Source: Melampsora larici-populina 98AG31 (Eukaryota > Basidiomycota > Pucciniomycetes > Pucciniales > Melampsoraceae). From it: a stretch of DNA of 64,000 nt. The notes below the pieces were generated by a model. It ran no database searches. It was not told the origin of the DNA and saw nothing but the letters and a program-made list of their open reading frames with translations. Both the position numbers and the translations under genes were made by a program. Numbering within the stretch: the first letter of the stretch is position 1; every line of letters begins with the position of its first letter. The stretch spans positions 639,940-703,939 of the forward strand of contig NW_006768781.1 of assembly GCF_000204055.1 (NCBI RefSeq), given 5' to 3'. This document shows positions 32,760-42,900 of the stretch, in pieces.

Positions 32760-32926
32760 GATCATGCGTGTTTTACCTAAGTTGGTAACCGCATGAAATC
32801 GACTATGGGATGATGTTAGGTGTGATTTATCGTAGATAAATCACTGTGAATCAATCAGATCCACAGTGGTTTGATTTTGGAACGAGTTAAATAATTAAAC
32901 TCCCAAAAACCGCCGGTCTCCTTCCA

Positions 32927-34259
32927 ATGCCTACCTATGCAAGACAACAAATCAATGCTCTTTTCGAGTCTATGAACGATGATGAAGAAGAACAAGACCA
33001 TGATGAAATGATATTCAACTTCCTGTTTGACCGCCCTCCTACGCCTCCTCTAGAAGCCCACACTCGCATTCACATAGATCGAGACCGCGCTCGACGTGCT
33101 CAGCAACTGTTCGATGACTACTTTGCACCTAATGCTAGATACGAATCCAAGTTTGAACGTCGATTCCGAATGAGCAAAGACCTGTGTTTAAGAATAATCG
33201 AAGATCTACAATTACATGACCGATTCTGGGTTCAAAAACCGGATGCGTGTGGAGTGATGGGACTCACGGTGTATCAGAAGGTTGTCTGCGCTTTAAAACA
33301 GCTCACTCTTGGAGTTCCAGCGGATGCAACCGACGACTATGTTGGTATTGGAGAGACAACAGCTATCTTGACTCTCAAGCTTTTCATGAAGCATATCAAT
33401 GAAATATACGGACCGGATTACCTTTGACCGCCAAATGCTGAGGAGCTCATTCGGATTACGAAAGAATATGAACTATGTGGCTTACCTGGTTGTAAAGGAA
33501 GCCTCGATGGTATGCATTGGGCTTGGAAGAACTGCCCACTTGGATGGAGCGGGCAGTTTGAAGGAAAAGAACACACACCAACTGTAGTTCTTGAAGCGGT
33601 TGCTTCTCAAGATCTCACAATCTGGCATGCGTTCTTTGGAACGCCAGGTTCGTTGAACGATATCAACGTATTGAACCGATCGTTTCTCTTTGCTGATTTT
33701 CTCAAAGGTTAGTTCATTTTTTTTCTCTTTTGAGTTCATAAGTTGATACCTGGCTTGTTCAGGACATGAAGATGAAGTCCATTTCATAGTGAATGGACAC
33801 GAGTACAAACATGCCTATTATCTCGGAGATGGCATCTATCCAAACTGGCCAACCATTATCAAAGCTCCCCGAGATCGAGAAGCTCCAGCGGCGAGAATGT
33901 TTGCTACGGCTCAAGAGGCTGCTCGAAAGGATATCGAACGGGCATTTGGCGTGATTCAAATCCGATTCACATTCCTTCAAATAGCATGTCGCATGTGGCA
34001 ACTGGTCAATATGCACGCCACTATGATGTGTTGTATCGTTCTACACAACATGATAGTACAAGATCGAGGCTCACTCGATCCAGTTGTTGAAGAATACAAC
34101 TCATTGACACAGATAGTACCAAGAGTTCGAGATCCTGCGGTCGCCAATACACTCGCTGCCTATCTTCAGAACACTCTACTTTTGAGAGACTCAAACGCTC
34201 ATTCACAGCTTCAGCACGACCTCACAATGGATCTCTGGTTGAAAGCAGCAGGTCAGTAG
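32927..34259 (+). pseudogene. Harbinger DDE transposase with one in-frame stop
   Basis: Exon 1 is 32927-33707, the intron 33708-33762 (55 nt, GTTAGT..TTCAG), exon 2 33763-34259: 426 codons in phase. The N-terminal half includes FERRFRMSKDLCLRIIED and VGIGETTAILTLKLF, the helix-turn-helix-like part. The catalytic triad is visible as Asp in GSLDGMHW, Asp in GSLNDINVL and Glu in DIERAFGVIQIRF. The only defect is TGA at 33425-33427 between DYL and PPNAEELI, where family members usually have Arg; CGA to TGA would be one C-to-T change. Cuts and joins DNA at the element ends together with the Myb-like partner. Confidence 0.9.
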
Positions 34260-34369
34260 ATTGGTTGATAATAATAACTATTTTGTATTGCCTAAATCAT
34301 AAAGCTACACTGTATGTACATGAACTATGAGATAGTGATAATAATATACATAGGATTTATAACACCTGC

Positions 34370-35271
34370 CTATTCATACTTTCGAGCTACTTCTGCCTTC
34401 ATACTACGTAAGATCTTCTTTGAAAGCTCATCTGGACAATCTTCCTCTTTAGCCTGAGCGATCTCGAGATCCCTTCCTTTGGTTTCACTAATCATGAGAC
34501 TGTTTGCAATGCGATTTGACTCCTCGCTGGCAGCTGCTCGTCGAGTCGATGCCAAAGTTGATGCCGCCATTGCCTCTAATCGTCCTGATTCATCAACAAC
34601 TGCTCGCTTAGCATCGAGACGTTGTTTCTTTGCTGCCTTTCCACCCATTGGTCGTTCCCCACTGCCTTCAGGTTGTGGATGATTGACTGATTGGTCTGTG
34701 AGAGGATCCTCAGTACGAGTCAAGGAAGGAAGAAGTTCTGGTGGTGGTGGTGGAGGTGGATGAAGTTGTTGATTGATGAGGTGAGGATCCCATTTGGGCT
34801 CGTATCGAAGCTTCTGCCAAGCCGCGAGAAATTTGAAAGGATGTTTCTGCTCAGCTTGGTAGATCTTCATCGCGTCGGAAATCCAAGTATCAGGAGATGA
34901 ACCAGATGGTGGGTCGTGCTCAATACGAGCATAGACACCAGAGAACTTCTGGGTTTGTGGATTCATTACTCGCCACCTGAGGGAAGAAAGTTTGTCAGAG
35001 CTTGGTTTCTAGACGCTTTGATTGAATTGAGTACGCACTGTCCATTGCACTGCTTGGCTGTTCGAGTTGTGACCGAGTGAGCCTTGAAATGCTCTTCAAT
35101 AGCTTTGAAAAAGGCGTCCCCTTTCATGTTGTTCGAGTGCTCTGGTCGAGTGCTTGTGGCAACCCAAGAGACAGCTAGTTGTTCCTGCTCGGGTTCACTC
35201 CAGTTGACACGAATCTGGCTGTCGGGCTCTGGTGTTTGTGTTGTTGTGTTTTGAGACGGTGGAACAGACAT
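34370..35271 (-). CDS. Harbinger Myb/SANT-like DNA-binding protein
   Basis: Exon 1 35271-35039 and exon 2 34976-34370, intron 35038-34977 (62 nt, GTGCGT..CTCAG), 279 residues. The N-terminal half contains a trihelix/SANT-like domain (NWSEPEQEQLAVSWVA, FFKAIEEHFKA, TAKQCNGQWR) followed by NPQTQKFSGVYARIE, typical of the accessory protein of PIF/Harbinger elements. The C-terminal half has a poly-Pro stretch (HPPPPPPPE) and a Lys/Arg-rich, helical segment like the NAM-associated C-terminal domain. In known systems this partner binds subterminal DNA and brings the transposase into the nucleus. The frame is open upstream to 35526, so the ATG at 35271 is the likely, not the only, start. No damage seen. 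Confidence 0.85.
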
Positions 35272-35573
35272 TGAAGTGATGAATCTAGAGGTTTTTGGAG
35301 TGACCTTTGGAAGAGAGACGAAGTTTTGAACAACAGCAGAGTACAGCGTATGGAATTTGGATGGATGGATGTGTGCTGTTGACCAAAATGATGCGTCAAA
35401 TCCTACAATAATCCGTGCTTCAGGCTTGTGTACATTTACACAAGCTTGAAGCATGATTTGATGCAATCGTACGGACTGCAAGTCTAAAACAGGTCCATAG
35501 TGGACCTGTGTATAATTTAGCGTCAAAGTTACGATAAATCACTTGGTTACAGCACCCATAGTGGATGCTCTTA

Positions 35574-36317
35574 AGTCGCTTTTAGGCCCACCAGCATTAC
35601 TTATTCTTACTAATATGTAACTCATCTCTTTCAACATCTTACTGGGAGCTTTGTTATAGGTTTCAAGTGAAATCACTATTGGATCTAAAATCTAATCAGT
35701 TGTCCAAAAGTAGGCTGTGTTAATTATCGCCTGTCTCTTCTTATCGTTTTCTTATAATTTGTAAGTCTTAACCTTTGGTATTACAGAAACTGATTTGAGT
35801 GAACAACATATATCCCTGTCAACCTACCTGTGCTTAATCCCTGAGTTTGTCTTTGTATTGGCCTTTTTAGATCACACATCTTCCAATTGATAACTTCAAG
35901 CCCTGGAGTGCGAAATCCAACAATCTACAATATTCAGGTGTGATTGGGATTCGACATTGTACCATAGCAACTTTCCTGTCTTGGACCCCTTTTTGAATCA
36001 GCAAACATCACACCTTTTGCACTCATTCTTGTATGATGGTCTACCAGGACAAATTCACATGAAACATCTATTTCTGTGTCCATTTTATCTTCTTACAATT
36101 GACCCTGAGTAATCAGGTCAAGGTGTATTTCTTTGCAATGAATTTATTTTTACAAGTTCAGCTCCATCCACTTTAAATGTGGGTATAGCTGTATCAACCC
36201 ACCAGGAAAAATCATAGGTTCAGATATCATGATACAAGTTGAAAAATCAGCTCAGTTGTGATGGTGATGACAAATGTAAGGGCCTTGAAAGTGACAAAAT
36301 CTGTTGAGGGACCTGAA
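35574..36317. other. Intergenic, nothing recognised
   Basis: AT-rich, no long coding frame and no recognised repeat. Confidence 0.45.
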
Positions 36318-36710
36318 TGCTGATGAACCTGTGACAAATCTAGAGGTTAGACTCCTATCACCTCAGTCACTATACCTCATCACTATCCAATTAGATTTGA
36401 TTTGGTAAAAGAATAATTTTGAAAAAAGAATGGAAGCATATGATTCAGTCTAAATTCTATTCCTTCCATAGAATAACAGATCATATTTCACCTGATGGAC
36501 CTGTCACAAATCTAGAGGTTAGACTCTTATCACCTCAGTCACTACACCTGATCACTAACCTACACAATCAGATATGGAACAAACAAGATAAGAAAGAAAG
36601 AAAACAGTATTGTATAATCAAAAATGATCTGACCTATTAGATTTGATCATGTAAAAGAACAACTTGGAGAAAAGAATTGATGTGTATGATTCAGCCTCAA
36701 TCTGGTGTTG
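36318..36710. repeat. Two-copy tandem duplication, diverged
   Basis: The block TGACAAATCTAGAGGTTAGA...CACCTCAGTCACTA at about 36331-36385 is repeated at about 36501-36560. A second block, ATTAGATTTGAT..GTAAAAGAA...ATGATTCAG, at about 36388 is repeated at about 36637. Together they describe a duplicated segment of roughly 200 bp with later indels. Confidence 0.6.
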
Positions 36711-37227
36711 AGACAAGCTCAGATGAAACAACATAGATGAATTAATATAAAAAGTTGGTAAAATGTTAAAGTGAGACATAAAAGAAGAATGAGGAGAAGA
36801 CTAATAATAGAAATGAAATGATATGTGATGATAGTGAAGGGATTGTGGCTTACTCTTTCCATTCTTCAGAATAAAGGATGAGGAAAAGAGTATACATGTG
36901 TTGTGAGGGAGGCACAATTCAAATAAGGGTGAATCTTAGGGTTGGGATTAAAGTTAAAGTTCTAATGTAAATTCCATATTCAAACTTGAGTGGTTTATCA
37001 GGGTGTTCAAGTAATTATGTTCAGACTACCTTTCACAACATCTGGAAGACTGGTACTACAGACAACAGTCTGTCAACATAGCCTTTGTTCAATCTTAAAC
37101 AAATTGAGAGAACCCATTACATATTGTCACTTGAAATTGAGAAATATTGACTAACATTTGTTTACAAAGGCATAAACCTGAAATCAACCCCCATGTACTC
37201 CCCAAAACAAATACACCTGGAGTATGT
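36711..37227. other. Intergenic, nothing recognised
   Basis: AT-rich sequence without a recognisable gene or repeat. Confidence 0.4.
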
Positions 37228-37618
37228 ATTCAGCCAACCCTGGGCCAGCAATGCATGTGTTGTGTGCTGTTCTGTGCAGCGCCTGTGTTGCTTTTTTTCT
37301 GACTGAACTGCAACATAGAATCGATTTCTAGGTTGCGGCATGATCTGCTGCGCAAAAAGATCTGTCAAACCAGTGGTTTTTTGGGCTGCAACAACATTTG
37401 TTGCGTTGCTGCCCAAAAAAATACAATTCAGTGTTTCTTGGTGCTGTTGCGCCTGTTGTGTTGCACAATGTTCAAGGCACCACACAACCTGACATCACCT
37501 TTTATTGTTGTGGTACTTACCACAAGACAGTGTCTGATGCTGGTTTTTGTTGTGTGTTGCGGAGCAACGCACCAAAAATCATGCATGTTGCGGCACGGTG
37601 TGTTGCTGGCACAGCATT
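37228..37618. repeat. TGTTGC-rich segment with weak inverted ends
   Basis: Many copies of TGTTG / TTGCTG / GCAAC and their complements; the ends pair imperfectly (CTGGGCCAGCAATG against TGTTGCTGGCACAG). It may be a small foldback element. No target duplication found. Confidence 0.35.
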
Positions 37619-38280
37619 GATTCAGCTAAGCAAAATACTGACCCTGTACAAGTTTTAAGATGTGGAAACTTTGGAGCTCTGAGTCTTACATGTATAAATC
37701 TGACTCCCCCAAATGCTTAATTTCACACCACAAAGTAACAGCATCAGAGAATATGTCATTTGATATTTCCCAAGCTCTTTGTCTTCAATATCAGTAAATT
37801 CAAATCAGCATCTGAAGGAGCACCAAATACCATGATTATATCATTCCACTTGACAAACCCAAATTTCTATACATTGATCAAGGCATCAATTTCACTCTTA
37901 CAATTACTGCACCTTCAATCCTTCATCAAACCATTGATGTGATGACCAGCCATTTTTTCACATCATTTGCTCTCTTGTATCAAAATCACAAGTTCTATAT
38001 CATCCTGAGATCTAGCAAGCCTAGGTCAACATCATGACTCCACTCTTCAGAAGTTGTAAGTGTTACTATAGGCAGGGAGCCTACTCATCAATCTACTGCT
38101 GACAATAAAGTTCTTGGTGGTTGTATGTTTCAGAAACAGTTGTTCAAGCACCCTGAGCACATCCCACACTTTGTATATCTTTTCATCCTAATGCACGGAC
38201 AGAGGACTCTACTGTATTAATCCCAATAGCCTAAGAAACCACACATACATTTTATGCATAAGCATTACTGTTGGTGTGTT
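37619..38280. other. Intergenic, nothing recognised
   Basis: AT-rich, no supported gene. Confidence 0.4.
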
Positions 38281-39060
38281 GTCATAGACCTCCATTCTCA
38301 AATTGTGACTCTCATATAATTCCATAGATATCTTTCCCTTGCTTAGTTTCTACTAAGTGAAGGAAAGAACATATGTGGGTGGTAGGTTTTGGGGAAGTTC
38401 TTATGTCCCCAAAACCTGGATGTCTAGATAGTGTACGTATGATACTACATGGAGGGTTCACCTCTTATAAAGGTGGTGTAGGAAATCTCTCCCGTTAGTA
38501 TATTATTATACTTCCTGTGGAGAGTTCATCGGAAGGCCTTCTTTGTGAAAGAAGGACTTGTAGAGAATTGCTCTCCATATCTATGGTGTACGCTGTCTAG
38601 ATTATAAGAGAGTCTTTTTCAGTCGTGTTAATCATGTAGGGAGGGAGGGTTGGGCAGAAATTATATCAGGTTATTCAATTTAAGTATGTAAAGCTCTTGA
38701 TTAGAGATTTCAGAAAAAGTAAAGGAAAATGGTGAGGACAATGGTAAAATTGATAAAGAGGAATAAGGACGGGGAGACAAACCAAGAGGGGATGACATTG
38801 TTGTATATAACATATGTACAGCCCTTCTTTGGATCTTAAATGAAGAGTGATGTTTTCTGTCTTCTTTGGGATTAATCCACCTAGGATAGTAATGAACAAA
38901 TCCTTCAAGAGTAATCACTCCAAAGAGGTTTGTCTTGCTCCTTAATTTACCTATCGTGGGTAATTTCCTTCAAGAGCGTGCCTGTCTTTTTCATGGACAA
39001 ATCTTACAATGTGTGCCTTTTGCAAGAGGCAAACTACTTTTGCATGTGGAATAATTTACA
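38281..39060. repeat. Dispersed repeat, LTR-like, copy 2
   Basis: Same family and orientation as 29881-30540, about 8.4 kb away. It starts near TGTTGGTGTGTTGTCATAGA and ends near AAGAGGCAAACTACTTTTGCA. Divergence between the copies is high, so neither is a recent insertion. Confidence 0.5.
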
Positions 39061-39212
39061 GCTACTCCTATAATAAGACACAAGATAGAGTGTGCAATTT
39101 ATGCACACCCAATCAAGCAATCAAGTAGTGTTTTCATTTTAGAACTGATTATAAAGTACTTAAAAAGCCAAGACAAATTGATACTTGATGTAGTCTGAAT
39201 ATATGGAAACCA

Positions 39213-39278
39213 TTAGGGTTTAGGGGTTAGGCTTAGGGGGTTAGGCTTAGGGGTTAGGCTTAGGGGTTAGGCTTAGGG
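39213..39278 (+). repeat. Interstitial telomere-like tract
   Basis: 66 bp built from TTAGGG-type units: TTAGGGTTTAGGGG, then four copies of a 13-14 bp unit GGTTAGGCTTAGGG. TTAGGG is the usual fungal telomere repeat; here it alternates with the variant TTAGGC. Confidence 0.8.
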
Positions 39279-40175
39279 CATGGATATTTTACATCCCACT
39301 CCAAGGGTCAACATTACCTCTTTCTGAAATCCTCATCCTCCCTCCAAATCCTTGATTCCACCCAGGTGATCCCACCACATTTAGAACTCACAAGAAGCTT
39401 GGCTTCCATGCCCTGCTTTTCCCCTGCCTATTGCTTTTCTTGCTGCCAGCAGGAGAAATTTGACATCCATCCCTCAGATTGATTCATGCACAAAAGGTAT
39501 ATACACCTTTTCTTTGTAATATTCAATGGCTAAGATGGGAAATCTTAGATAAATCAAGAGTATTTTGTTTTACCTAAGTGGCAGTACTTATTGGTATACT
39601 GTATTTAATGAGATTCATGATTATTCCCTGGGCTAGGCAAAGAGCCTGAAATGGTTTTTGTCGTAGCTTGGAAAAGGGAAAATATGCATGATCTCTCAGT
39701 GTGACCCATTAGCTACTTGATGTGAAAAAATAATACACTCAGGCCAGCATTGTGTTACACATAGATAGAAAGTGATCTCCATCAAATTATGAAATAGATA
39801 ATACTGCATTGGCATTTTAGCAACCATCCCTAAGGAAGGTTTCCTCCATGAGTGATATTTGAGTCAGTATAGCCTCCAGCATCCAAATTGATACAAGATG
39901 AGCCCTTTTTATAAGTGCGGCGCCCGCCGCCAGATCTGGCTAGTATTGATTGATATAACATCATGTTAATAGCACCACTTGATATGTCATGGCAAAAGCA
40001 TCTTTGATAAGTTCCCAGTTGCATAAGCTCAATTGAGATGATATTCCACCAGAGTGATTGGGTATTGACCCAATAGAAGAAAAGGAACAAAAGATAGAGA
40101 ATAAGAGAAAAGCAAGGAAGGTAATTGGGCAGAACCGATTGAGTGAATCAATTTTATCCAAGTTAAGTTAGCGAC
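39279..40175. other. Intergenic, nothing firm
   Basis: No supported gene. A small GC-rich hairpin (GCGGCGCCCGCCGC) lies at about 39917-39930. Confidence 0.4.
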
Positions 40176-40690
40176 TTACTCAGAATCAGAGTGTTCAAGA
40201 TCATCATCATCAGGGGTATCAGATCCTTTAGGCGTAGAGGAATCAGATTCATCCAAAGTGCCAGATTCCTCAGCAGTATCAGATTCATCAGCGTGGTGTC
40301 AACATTTATTCTTGTTCTTGCTTTTCTTGATACGTTTCAACGGTTGAGAGTGTGGATCACCCTTTGCCAGTTCTTGTAGCTTACGCTTCAATTGAGAGTT
40401 TCCTTGACCAGGTTCTAAAGTCGTTTGAGTACCTGAAGTTGATGGCTGAGGTTGTGTAGCATTTGAAATTTGAGTTGAAGACTAAGTTCGTTTTGAGGTT
40501 TTTCGAGTTCGTTGTTTTGGGACAGATTCCTTGTTCATTCCCAATTCTGAAGTACGTTCAACATGTTCAACTACAAAGACCCCGTTTTTGATGTCCTCCA
40601 GCCATGATTTGATTGTAGGACCCTTTGCTCAACAATGGCCAGCTTCAAGCTCCTCCTTTTGTACAGGTCGGACTGATAAGCCTCTCTCCT
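40176..40690 (-). pseudogene. Decayed downstream extension of the next gene
   Basis: Just past the stop of the five-exon gene, and shifted by one base, a coding-like frame runs to a TAA at 40178-40176: KERGLSVRPVQKEELEAGH, SWLEDIKNGVFVVEHVE, then an acidic tail with repeated ESD/DES (TAEESGTLDESDSS). It is broken by three stops (TGA, TAG, TGA), each one C-to-T step from CGA or CAG. It looks like the former C-terminal half of the same protein. Confidence 0.5.
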
Positions 40691-42298
40691 TCATTTCTTC
40701 TTAGGGAATTCACACTTGGGAAATTTATGACCTCGAAAAATTGCATCTAACACAGGAAAAAAACAATACATTATTAAAAATGGATAGAAAATGGTCAAAA
40801 CGTAAGAGAAATGATATTTGTTAAAAACTCACCAACTAGACCATTGAGCTGTTTTCCTAGCCGACTCTTACGCTCATCACTTGGCTGTTGAGGCTTGCTG
40901 GGACCCTCGACTATTTTTGCAGCGGATTGACCGTGGATGTAAGAGGATAGTGTTTGCGGGACCTTGACATTGTCGTGCGCCCACTTGGCGAAATTTGAGT
41001 TACTCAAAAAAACCTGTGTCCATCCTTCGGTACTTCCACAACTGACTGCAGCTAGATAGTAAGTAACTTGATATTGCTGATATATAACAGCAAACTGAGG
41101 AACAAGGACCCATATGAACGATTCAGTGTATAAATATTTGAAATGAATTGTACAATGGACTTACAGCATGAGGAGCTTTTCGAAGCTCCACAAATGACTT
41201 TTTCTGGATCGTGGCTACAGATGTTGAAGGAGACGGTTTGCCGTGACATACATGGAGCTTGTCAATTTCAACAAGTCGATTGAATAACGGTTGATATTTA
41301 AGCTTCTCTTCGTCAGTCAGTTTGTGTACCTGCGGAGCGTTAGTCGTTTGATCAAGAAGCTGAAGGGGGGTTTCATCTCCATCATCAGTATCAGGTAAGT
41401 CATTGTCTCCACCAGGCACATTTGAGAGGTCGGGTAAGTTTGCCAAAGCAAAGAAGTAAGGGTCTTGAAAGACATCCTTCTCATCTTTGCTAAGCTTTTT
41501 CCACATCTTGGAAACTTCTTGATTATGATGGGTCCAGCCTGCCTTGTCGCCTGGCGCAGGCACTGAATAATTCAAATGATAAGAAAAAAGCAAATGAATC
41601 AGAAATTCTCGAAGAAAAAAGTATATAGTGTAAAAACATGTAACAATAAAATTGAAGAGAAACAATAGAAGCAAAAGAAATATGTAGATGGAAAGAGTGA
41701 GTGAAAACAAAAGCAAGAGGCTCACATTTCTCTTCTAGCGGAAGAAGGCAAAAGGCCAAAAAACGTATCCATGGATTGGCGTGACCCTTTTTGGCCCCTT
41801 CCCCCCTGATGATACACGTAAAAAAAGTTGATTACATATGTGAGTCGATAATTCAGGAAAAAAGCAATATGAATGAGGTAAAATCACTTACACTAAATGC
41901 CAGACTACAGCTTCTGGAACTCCACCCGTCAACGCTGCCATGAGCATCCTTTTCTCATACTCCAAACAAATCCCCTTGACTAAGGTTTTGATTTCAGATG
42001 GTGCTTTACTGTTCTTCAAATCTTGCTTTGTGATGGCCTGGCGAAGGGAAGTTAACGTCCAACTGTCTAGATGATTTTCAAATGTATCCATCTCCAGACC
42101 CGGAAAGCGAGACTGAAAGATGGTTGGTTCAATTGGGTTGTCTTCATTGGTGGTTTCTTCCAAAGGAGTTGATGTTGAGTTCTCGCCCTGTGTGTTACTC
42201 TTCTTCTTCTTGTTTTTTTTTTTCTTGTTTATTTGAGATTGATTCTGAGTAGAGACAGGAGCATCCTGACTTGTAGGTTTTGATTGGGTGGACACCAT
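40691..42298 (-). CDS. Hypothetical protein with HMG-like segment, five exons
   Basis: Exons 42298-41892, 41805-41726, 41562-41165, 41076-40833 and 40746-40691 join in phase to 394 residues plus stop. Introns are 86, 163, 88 and 86 nt with GTAAGT/GTGAGC/GTAAGT/GTGAGT donors. The N-terminus has a basic tract (KKKKNKKKK). Residues around 135-200 (NPWIRFLAFCLLP, HHNQEVSKMWKKLSKDEK) resemble the spacing of an HMG box (hydrophobic helix, then WKKLSKDEK), which would mean DNA binding; this is inference. An acidic linker (DLPDTDDGDE) follows. Adjacent to a Mutator-like element but outside its TIR. Possibly the intact first part of a longer, now frameshifted gene. Confidence 0.65.
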
Positions 42299-42536
42299 GA
42301 TGGAGATAGGTCAGGGAGCAGGTTGATATCAAAGAGTATGAGTTCAGCTCCGAGAATCGGAGTTGAGCTTGAACCTGCATAATACCATACCTCATATGGT
42401 CCATGAGCGCGTATTTGTATACATGTAAGCCTTGCTAAGCGCATAGCCACATACCTTTACCTTTAAAGTGAGGTGCAGCAGCAAGCATCAACTCAGGTAT
42501 GTTATGTCACTCCATGTGGATTCAAACTTCCTGATT
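42299..42536. other. Upstream region of the HMG-like gene
   Basis: Presumed leader and promoter region; no motif identified. Confidence 0.35.
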
Positions 42537-42900
42537 CATCAATAAACATTGTCACAAAGATGTTTCAGGATTGTCCCCTCGTGATAAGTTGTTCAACTGA
42601 ATGTATTTTATGACATTTAATGCATTTTTCACAAATCCAAAATTGTGCAAATTGGACAAATGGTGTACATGTCACTCAATGATGACCCTACCTTTCTGGT
42701 CCTTCAGTAAAATAAAGAGTGTTCACAAAGAAACATCATGATTGATTTGTTGTGATAAATTGTTCAAATTAGTGAGTATTCAATGTCACTCAATGCCTTG
42801 AAAATGTGCAAGTTGTACAAAAGGTGCACACATCACTGAATATTTATGGAATCCAACCTGTATAATCCATTGATAAAGATTTTTCATAAAGTCATTCCAA
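42537..42900. repeat. Degenerate direct repeat, about 165-bp unit
   Basis: Two diverged units share AAA.TGTGCAA.TTG.ACAAA and GT.CACTCAATG/CACTGAAT blocks at about 42642-42681 and 42797-42838, and GTGATAA.TTGTTCAA at 42582 and 42751. A third partial unit starts near 42866. Confidence 0.55.

Larger units (their letters stand above)
32700..35570. mobile_element. PIF/Harbinger transposon, structurally complete (2,871 bp)
   Basis: 15-bp TIRs GAGCATCCACTATGG at both ends and target duplication TTA at 32697-32699 and 35571-35573, the TWA site typical of PIF/Harbinger. It carries the two genes expected of an autonomous element in convergent orientation: a DDE transposase (plus) and a Myb/SANT-like DNA-binding protein (minus). 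Subterminal palindromes occur at the left end. A single stop codon in the transposase is the only defect seen. Confidence 0.92.

Noticed and set aside
37162..37658. Cys/Val-rich frames as a small secreted protein
   Set aside because: They are translations of TGTTGC-rich repeats with no signal peptide or consistent frame.
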